Positions 58,461-64,000 of a stretch of DNA of 64,000 nt are shown piece by piece. The notes under the pieces are model-generated. The model searched no databases, was not told where the DNA came from, and worked only from the letters and a program-made list of their open reading frames with translations. Each line of letters opens with the position of its first letter. Position 1 is the stretch's first letter. Origin of the DNA: Solirubrobacter sp963837485 (GTDB lineage Bacteria > Actinomycetota > Thermoleophilia > Solirubrobacterales > Solirubrobacteraceae); assembly GCA_963837485.1 (NCBI GenBank), contig CAWINP010000007.1, positions 434,001-498,000 on the forward strand, written 5' to 3'. Both the position numbers and the translations under genes were made by a program.

Positions 58461-61232
58461 GTGCGTACGGCGTCTTCGCTGCTGCTCACCGCTGCCGCCG
58501 CCGCGCTCGTCGCGGCTGCGCCGGCGGGCGCGGTCACCACCGTCACCAGCGCCAACGGGGCGAACTGGCAGATTCACGATGCCGCGCCGCCGATCCTCGA
58601 TACGGGCAGCGTCCGCGCGATCACCGACAACGCGTTCTTCGGCTTCGGCGGCATCCGCGTCCGCGTGTCCGGCGTCCCCGCGAGCGACCCGAGCCGGCGT
58701 TTCAACGGCGAGCTGATGCGCGGCTTCGGGCTGAGGTTCGACGGGACCGACGCGTTCGCCACGACCGAGCCGGTCGTGCTCGGCGGCGTGGCGATCAGCC
58801 GCACGATCAAGGTCGGCACCGCCGGCAACTGGACGCGCTGGCTGGACACGTTCGCGAACACGACGTCGCGGACGGTGACCGTCGACGTCTCGTTCGGTGG
58901 GACCGCGGGCTACAACAGCGGCAATAACCGCAGCTTCGTGGTGGCGTCGGACCCCGCCTGGGTCGAGGTGGCGGCCTCGGCCACTACCGCGGGCCCCTCG
59001 CCGCGCGGGCCGTCCGCGGTGGTCCTCGGCGCTCCCCACGCGACGGGCAACTTCCAGTACGGGCCGTTCGCGACGCCGCTGCCGGCGACCGGCCTGGAGA
59101 GCAACTTCTATGGCTACAACAGCACGCTCACGCTGCTGCCGGGCCAGACGAGGTCGCTGCTGCACTTCGTCGTCGCCGGCCGGGCGGAGACGACCACGAC
59201 CGCGGGCGCCCAGATCGCCGCGGTCAAGAGCACCGCGACGGCGCTGGCGGCCGCGCCGGACCTGTCCGGGATCGATGCCGTGGCGTCCTGCACGATCGCG
59301 AACTTCGTCCCCGACAGCTCATGCGCGTCGACACCCGCGCCTGCGGCGCCTCCGGAGACGACCGAGCGCTACCCGGTGACCACGTCGTCCTACGACGTCG
59401 TCGACAAGTCCGTCACGCAGATGCAGGCCGACATGGAGGCCGGCGTGACGACGTCGCAGCAGATCACGCGCGCGTACCTGGACCGGATCGCCGCCTACGA
59501 CGGCGGCCCGTTCGGCTTCCACACCTACATCACCGTCGCCTCCGACGCGATGGCGCAGGCGAAGGCGGCCGACGACGCGAGGGCCGCCGGGGCGAAGGGC
59601 GGGCTGCTCGGGATTCCGGTGAACGTGAAGGACCTGTACGACACCAAGGACATGCCGACGACCGACGGCAGCCTCGCCTTCGAGGGCTGGCAGCCGAGAC
59701 GCGACGCGTTCCAGGTGGCGCGCCTGCGCGCCGCCGGCGCCGTGATCCTCGGCAAGGGCACGCTGTCGGAGTTCGCCAACTCGGGCTCCTACAGCGACAG
59801 CGGCTACGGCATGGTGTGGAACGCGTTCAAGCCGTCGAAGACGTCGCTCGGCTCGTCCGGCGGCCCCGCGGTCGCGACCGCGTTGAGCCTGGCCGGCTTC
59901 GGGATGGGCACGCAGACCGGCGTCTCCCTCTACGCGCCTTCGACCGGTGCGTCGCTGGTGTCGCTGCGCGGCACCGACGGCATCTCGTCGGGCGCCGGAG
60001 TGATGCCGCTGACCTGGCTGCAGGACTTCGAGGGCCCGATCGCGCGGACGACGTCCGACGTCGCGGCGATCCTCAACGTCACCACCGGCACCGATCCCGA
60101 CGACCCCGCTACGGTGCACGCCGACGCCGACCACAGGCGCCCGGCGGACTGGCGGATCGCGCTCGACGCGCACGCGCTGGCGGGCAAGCGGATCGGCTAC
60201 GTCCCCGCCGCGTTCGACGGGAACTTCAGCTACGGCCAGGACGACGGGACCTCCGCGGCCTTGGAGGCGCGCTTCGCCGACATCGAAGCCGCCGGCGCGA
60301 CGATGGTCCCGATCGCCGCGGCGGCGCCGAGCGCCCCGCCGAGCCCGTCGCTGACCGGCAACCGCACCGAGGAGGGCTGGCAGCGCTACTTCGACCGCCA
60401 GGAGAACCCGCCCTACCACACCGCCTCGGAGATCCTGTCCTCGCCGAAGGTGCTCCCGTACAACAGCAGGACCACGCCCGCGCGGCCGCGGCTGACCGAG
60501 GCCGACGTGCAGGCGATCCTCCTCAACCGCGACGAGTACAAGGCGCGGTACAAGGCCTGGATGGACGCGGCGGGGGTGGACGCCGTCGTCTATCCGGGCT
60601 TCCGCTCAGACGTCTACGACAACGACGGCGCGCAGACGATCTCCTCCGACCGCGCCTCGAACGTGCCGACCTCCAACGTCGGCCTGCCGACGCTGATCCT
60701 GCCGGTTGGAGCGAACCCGCACGGCGACCCGATGTCGCTGCAGTTCGTCGGCCGCGCGTTCGACGACGAGAAGATGCTCGGCTTCGGCTACGCGCTCGAG
60801 CAGCAGCTCGGCGGCAAGGGGCACCTGGTGCCGCTCGCCTCCGCGCCGCGCCTTTCGTACGAGACCTCGGCGAGCGCGCCGGCCGGCGGCACCGTGGCGG
60901 CCACGCTGGCGCTGACACTCGGCGCGCGGGCGAGCTTCGGCGCGTTCACTCCGGGCGTGGCGAAGAACTACGAGGCGTCCACGACCGCGAACGTGATCTC
61001 GACCGCGGGCGACGCGGCGCTGAGCGCGTCCGATCCGGGCCGTCTGGCCAACGGACCGTTCTCGCTCCCGCAGCCGCTGCAGGTGACGATCGCGCCCGCG
61101 TCGTGGACGGCGCCGGTCTCGAACGCGGCCGTCGCGATCGGGTTCGAGCAGCCGATCGCCGCCACCGACGCGCTGCGCACCGGGGCCTACTCGAGGACGC
61201 TCACGTTCACGCTGTCGACGACCACGCCCTAG
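58461..61232 (+). CDS. Secreted amidase-signature protein with LTFTLSTTTP tail domain
   Basis: A 923-residue exported protein. A signal peptide (ASSLLLTAAAAALVAAAPAGA) is followed by a ~250-residue N-terminal beta domain, then an amidase-signature enzyme (about 295-780) with catalytic Lys in GIPVNVKDLYDT, cis-Ser in SLGSSGGPAVAT and the nucleophile region GTQTGVSLYAPST (usual form TGGS). The C-terminal 110-residue tail domain is shared with three other exported proteins. It would hydrolyse an amide outside the cell. GTG start after AAGGAGG. Its TAG overlaps the convergent gene's TAG by CTAG. Confidence 0.88.
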   Translation: MRTASSLLLTAAAAALVAAAPAGAVTTVTSANGANWQIHDAAPPILDTGSVRAITDNAFFGFGGIRVRVSGVPASDPSRRFNGELMRGFGLRFDGTDAFATTEPVVLGGVAISRTIKVGTAGNWTRWLDTFANTTSRTVTVDVSFGGTAGYNSGNNRSFVVASDPAWVEVAASATTAGPSPRGPSAVVLGAPHATGNFQYGPFATPLPATGLESNFYGYNSTLTLLPGQTRSLLHFVVAGRAETTTTAGAQIAAVKSTATALAAAPDLSGIDAVASCTIANFVPDSSCASTPAPAAPPETTERYPVTTSSYDVVDKSVTQMQADMEAGVTTSQQITRAYLDRIAAYDGGPFGFHTYITVASDAMAQAKAADDARAAGAKGGLLGIPVNVKDLYDTKDMPTTDGSLAFEGWQPRRDAFQVARLRAAGAVILGKGTLSEFANSGSYSDSGYGMVWNAFKPSKTSLGSSGGPAVATALSLAGFGMGTQTGVSLYAPSTGASLVSLRGTDGISSGAGVMPLTWLQDFEGPIARTTSDVAAILNVTTGTDPDDPATVHADADHRRPADWRIALDAHALAGKRIGYVPAAFDGNFSYGQDDGTSAALEARFADIEAAGATMVPIAAAAPSAPPSPSLTGNRTEEGWQRYFDRQENPPYHTASEILSSPKVLPYNSRTTPARPRLTEADVQAILLNRDEYKARYKAWMDAAGVDAVVYPGFRSDVYDNDGAQTISSDRASNVPTSNVGLPTLILPVGANPHGDPMSLQFVGRAFDDEKMLGFGYALEQQLGGKGHLVPLASAPRLSYETSASAPAGGTVAATLALTLGARASFGAFTPGVAKNYEASTTANVISTAGDAALSASDPGRLANGPFSLPQPLQVTIAPASWTAPVSNAAVAIGFEQPIAATDALRTGAYSRTLTFTLSTTTP
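60900..61232 (+). other. Shared C-terminal tail domain, copy D (short form)
   Basis: Last 110 codons of the amidase. Contains SFGAFTPGVAKNYEAS, AGDAALSASD, LANGPFSLPQPL, APVSNAAVAIGFEQPI and DALRTGAYSRT, ending at the stop with LTFTLSTTTP. A ~25-residue segment in the middle is shorter than in copies A-C. Confidence 0.83.
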
Positions 61233-63241
61233 CTCAGCACGGGATACAGCAGCAGGCGGACCTCCTTGAGCTTGGCGTCGAACTCCTCCCACCACGCCTT
61301 GCCCTTGTCGGTCTTGCCATGGGCGATCGCCTTCGTGCGGATCGTCTGCGCGGTCGGCGTCTTCGGGAGGGCGAGCGGGAGCGTCTTGGCGAGCCCGGTT
61401 GCGCAGGTCAGCAGGTACGCGCTGACGAAGTCGTCGGGCTCGGCCCAGGCGAGCGCCGCGAGCCGGCCGCGGATCGTGCCGGCGGTCTCCCCCGCCAGCG
61501 CGTCGATGCGGTTGAGCAGGTCCGCCTTGGTCGCCTTGATGTGCTGAAGCGCGTCGGCGCGCAGCGCGGGCGACATCAGAAGGTCCTCGAGGTCGGCGCG
61601 CGCGAACCCCTTGGCCAGGTCGGCCTTGCCGACGTAGATCGCGCGCCACTGGCGGATCGACTTGGTCACCGCCTTGAGCTTGTCGGGGTCGGCGCCGGTC
61701 GGCTTGAGTTTGGGCAGCACGATGCGCAGGTAGTCGGCGAGCCCGACGTTGACGTCGCCGCCGCCGCCGTCGCGCAGCGCGCTGTAGACGACGCCGGAGG
61801 TCTTGGCGGTCTCGCGCACCACGACGTCCTCGGCCGTATAGAGCTGCCGCAGCACGATCCGGTGGCTCCCGTACGCCCGGTGCCATCTCCCCATCGCCTG
61901 CACGACGCTCTTGCCGATGAAGCCGCCGCCCCAGTAGAACTTCACGTTGCCGAGGAACCTGTCCCAGTCCGCGTCGTAGCTGCCGTACAGCGCGTCGCTC
62001 GTCTCCGACCAGGTGTCGCCGGTCGCGGTCACGACGCCGTTGACGGCGTCGTCGACGGCCTTCTCCCTGCCCGGAACGTAGGACCCCTCGTCCTGGTAGC
62101 GCTTGCCGGTGCGCGTCGGCAGCGTTCGCACCGTGACCTGCGACCAGCCGGGGACCTTGCCCTTCCACTTCTCCATTCGCTCGTGCTGCTTGTTGCCGAG
62201 CTCTTCGATGTACATCGTGGGGATGCCGAGCAGCGCCGGCCCCTCCATCGCGCCGCTGCGCATCCCGATGCTGAGCAGGTCGATCCCGCTCTTGCGCATG
62301 TACTCGAACATGCGCAGCTGCGCGATCCGGGTGCTGAGGCCCTTGAACGCCTTGAAGGGCTCCTCGTCCCAGAACTTGATCATGTCGATCGTGTCGGCCG
62401 TGATGTCCTTCCCGGGCCGGTCGCCCACGAGCACGGGCCGGCGGCCGGTGTGCTTGAGCAGCTCCTTGAGCTGGCGCACGCCCTGGATGCTCGTATCGAG
62501 CTCGGCATGCGCGCCGCCGGACTTCTCCTTCGCGCTGAGCCGGATCCACAGCAGCGCGTACTTCTTGCCGCTCTCGAAGCCCTTCTTGGTGACGAACTCG
62601 GCGAGCTGCTCGTCGCTCGGGCCGAGGTCGGCGCCGGTGAACGCGTTGCGTACGGCGGCTTGCGAGGCCCCGGGCTTGGCCTCGTACTTGTTGCCGACCA
62701 CGGTCGTGGCGAAGCCCGCGGAGCGCGGCTCGTCGCCGGCGGCGATCCGCAGCGTCGCCCATTTCGTGCCCGGGCCGCCGTCGCCGGTGAGCTCCTTGTA
62801 GACGGCCTGGGTGTCCTTGACCTTGACGCGCTTGATGCGCTTCGGAAGGTCCTCGTCCTTGACGCCGCTCTGCTTGAGCGCGGTCGTGTAGAAGGACTCA
62901 TAGAGCGCGCTCTGCTCTTCCCGCACGCCCTTGAACTTGTCGTCTTCCTCCTCGAGGATCACCACGCGCAGCGTCGGGTCGAGCGTCAGCGCGGCGCAGA
63001 TCCCGAACATGTCGCCGCTCATGTAGGCGGCCTGGATCACGGTCTTGTTGCGCGCGAGCACCGGCCGCGCCGGCGCAGCGCGAACCATCCGCTGCACGGC
63101 CTGATTGCCGAACTCGCGCTGCAGTCGCAGGATGCCGGCAGGCGTCAGCCTCCCGTCGCGCGCAGGCTCGGCGCGAGGCTGCTCGCGCTGGGGCTCGACC
63201 GGGGCCTTCGTCCGCCGGCGCTCGTCGAGCGCCGGACCCAT
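61229..63241 (-). CDS. LQR-GN-AV-R motif protein, candidate contractile-injection-system cargo
   Basis: A 670-residue protein without a signal peptide. Residues about 35-55 read GILRLQREFGNQAVQRMVR, the LQR-x3-GN-x-AV-x-R motif that marks proteins associated with extracellular contractile injection systems and DUF4157 toxins. The body has patches like VLVGDRPGKDI, SIGMRSGAMEGPALLGIPTMYIEE and ITADTIDMIKFW, loosely recalling the nucleotide-sugar site of GT-B glycosyltransferases. No confident catalytic domain is recognised. The ATG at 63241 is chosen from a leaderless promoter, and TTG at 63253 falls in the -10. The stop overlaps the amidase stop. No injection-system structural genes are in the window. 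Confidence 0.75.
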   Translation of the reverse strand: MGPALDERRRTKAPVEPQREQPRAEPARDGRLTPAGILRLQREFGNQAVQRMVRAAPARPVLARNKTVIQAAYMSGDMFGICAALTLDPTLRVVILEEEDDKFKGVREEQSALYESFYTTALKQSGVKDEDLPKRIKRVKVKDTQAVYKELTGDGGPGTKWATLRIAAGDEPRSAGFATTVVGNKYEAKPGASQAAVRNAFTGADLGPSDEQLAEFVTKKGFESGKKYALLWIRLSAKEKSGGAHAELDTSIQGVRQLKELLKHTGRRPVLVGDRPGKDITADTIDMIKFWDEEPFKAFKGLSTRIAQLRMFEYMRKSGIDLLSIGMRSGAMEGPALLGIPTMYIEELGNKQHERMEKWKGKVPGWSQVTVRTLPTRTGKRYQDEGSYVPGREKAVDDAVNGVVTATGDTWSETSDALYGSYDADWDRFLGNVKFYWGGGFIGKSVVQAMGRWHRAYGSHRIVLRQLYTAEDVVVRETAKTSGVVYSALRDGGGGDVNVGLADYLRIVLPKLKPTGADPDKLKAVTKSIRQWRAIYVGKADLAKGFARADLEDLLMSPALRADALQHIKATKADLLNRIDALAGETAGTIRGRLAALAWAEPDDFVSAYLLTCATGLAKTLPLALPKTPTAQTIRTKAIAHGKTDKGKAWWEEFDAKLKEVRLLLYPVLS

Positions 63242-63247
63242 GCGGCG

Positions 63248-63276
63248 ATCCAATCGAAGCCGGTTCGCGCGGTCAA
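63248..63276 (-). promoter_or_regulatory. Promoter of the LQR-motif gene (leaderless)
   Basis: Minus strand: TTGACC (complement of 63271-63276), 17 nt, TTGGAT (complement of 63248-63253), 6 nt to the ATG. The -10 is a moderate match. There is no Shine-Dalgarno before the ATG, which supports a leaderless start. Confidence 0.5.
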
Positions 63277-63299
63277 GGATCGCTTACTGACAAACCGGA

Positions 63300-64000
63300 T
63301 TACAGCCGCGCGATCACCGCGATCGCCACCTCGGAGGTGCTATGCGCGCCACCGAGGTCTCGCGTGCGGATCCCGTCGCGGATCGTGTCCGCGACGGCTT
63401 GGCGCACGCGCGCTCCTAGATCCGGCCGGCCCAAGTGGTCGAGCAGCATGGCGCCGCTGCCGATCGCGCCGAGCGGGTTGGCGATGCCCTGGCCCGCGAT
63501 GTCCGGAGCCGAACCGTGGACCGGCTCGAACATGCTCGGGAAGCGGCGGTCGGGGTTCAGGTTGGCGCTCGCCGCGAGGCCGAGGCTGCCGGCGAGCGCG
63601 CTGCCGAGGTCTGACAGGATGTCCCCGTGCAGGTTGGACGCGACGACGACGTCGAGCGTCTGCGGGCGCAGGACGAAGCGCGCGGCCATCGCGTCGACGA
63701 GCTCGCTGTCGGTGGACACGTCGGGGTAGTCGTCCTTCACGCGAGCGAAGACCTCGTCCCACAGCACCATCGCGTACTGCTGGGCGTTGGACTTCGTGAC
63801 GCTGGTGAGGTGCCTGCGCGGGCGCGTGCGGGCGAGGTCGAACGCGAAGCGGATGATCCGCTCGCAGCCTCGCTCGGTGAACAGCGACGTCTGGATCGCG
63901 ACCTCGTTTCCGGGGCCGCGGGCGGCGAGCTGGCGGCCGCCGAGGCCGGCGTACTCGCCCTCGCTGTTCTCGCGCACGACGATCCAGTCGAGGCTCGGGT
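63300..64000 (-). CDS. Isocitrate/isopropylmalate dehydrogenase family, tartrate/D-malate type (5' end beyond the window)
   Basis: The C-terminal ~232 residues of a beta-decarboxylating dehydrogenase. From the edge: SLDWIVVRENSEGEYAGLGGR, TSVTKSNAQQYAMVLWDEV, the metal-binding VVASNLHGDILSDLGSALAGSLGLA, and FEPVHGSAPDIAGQGIANPLG with the NAD-binding loop. The ENSEGEYAGLGG region and SNAQ fit tartrate or D-malate dehydrogenases more than LeuB or Icd. It oxidises and decarboxylates a 2-hydroxy acid with NAD. The start is outside the window. Confidence 0.88.
   Translation of the reverse strand, partial: PSLDWIVVRENSEGEYAGLGGRQLAARGPGNEVAIQTSLFTERGCERIIRFAFDLARTRPRRHLTSVTKSNAQQYAMVLWDEVFARVKDDYPDVSTDSELVDAMAARFVLRPQTLDVVVASNLHGDILSDLGSALAGSLGLAASANLNPDRRFPSMFEPVHGSAPDIAGQGIANPLGAIGSGAMLLDHLGRPDLGARVRQAVADTIRDGIRTRDLGGAHSTSEVAIAVIARL

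Overview
The window is a single GC-rich stretch of what is most likely an actinobacterium of class Thermoleophilia (order Solirubrobacterales). This is inferred, not proven. The grounds are very high GC, many GTG and TTG starts, long chains of genes overlapping by 4 nt, Thr-Pro linkers in exported proteins, ROK and PucR regulators, and actinobacterial-style PaaABCD genes. No rRNA, tRNA, CRISPR array, insertion sequence or prophage was recognised.

Layout. (1) 1-5.3 kb: end of an unknown gene, a zinc alcohol dehydrogenase, and a divergent proline-catabolism operon (proline dehydrogenase, P5C dehydrogenase, PucR regulator). (2) 5.4-12 kb: a large secreted subtilase-like protein, a cupin, a small secreted protein divergent from a two-component system, a DUF3592 protein and a glyoxalase remnant. 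(3) 12-20.4 kb: a carbohydrate cassette with a ribose/inositol-type ABC transporter, a Gfo/Idh/MocA dehydrogenase, a sugar-phosphate isomerase and two near-duplicate ROK regulators. (4) 20.4-29.2 kb: a lipoprotein cyclophilin, then a nine-gene, fully overlapping minus-strand operon that is an ebo (EDB) metabolite-traffic cluster. It contains an inositol-phosphate-synthase-type enzyme, contains no 3-dehydroquinate-synthase-like EboD, and is headed by ispH. (5) 29.3-35 kb: MMPL transporter, double cupredoxin, multicopper oxidase (frameshifted) and cupredoxin, probably for copper handling. (6) 35-47 kb: exported proteins, including a ThuA/sugar-dehydrogenase fusion, a cupredoxin with a Thr-Pro stalk, a PKD-repeat protein (frameshifted) and a secreted TIM-barrel isomerase, with a GC-rich minisatellite between them. 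(7) 47-54.8 kb: a membrane-anchored protein, a divergent NAD-dependent DNA ligase, ferredoxin-NADP reductase, aldehyde dehydrogenase, and a divergent phenylacetyl-CoA epoxidase operon paaA-paaD-paaB-paaC (frameshifted) plus a detached zinc-ribbon gene. (8) 54.7-64 kb: an ECF sigma factor with a membrane-anchored partner, a Usp-like protein, a secreted amidase, a protein with the LQR-GN-AV-R motif of contractile-injection-system cargo, and a partial tartrate/D-malate-type dehydrogenase.

Three things stand out. Four otherwise unrelated exported proteins end in the same 110-137-residue domain, finishing exactly at the C-terminus with LTFTLSTT(T/A)P, which looks like an undescribed sorting or anchoring tag. 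The ebo operon is a variant with a different cyclase and isoprenoid supply built in. Several genes have consensus -35/-10 promoters placed so that transcription should start at the start codon (leaderless mRNAs), including an interlocked divergent pair at the phenylacetate locus. Three genes carry single-base-type frameshifts, which may be assembly errors.
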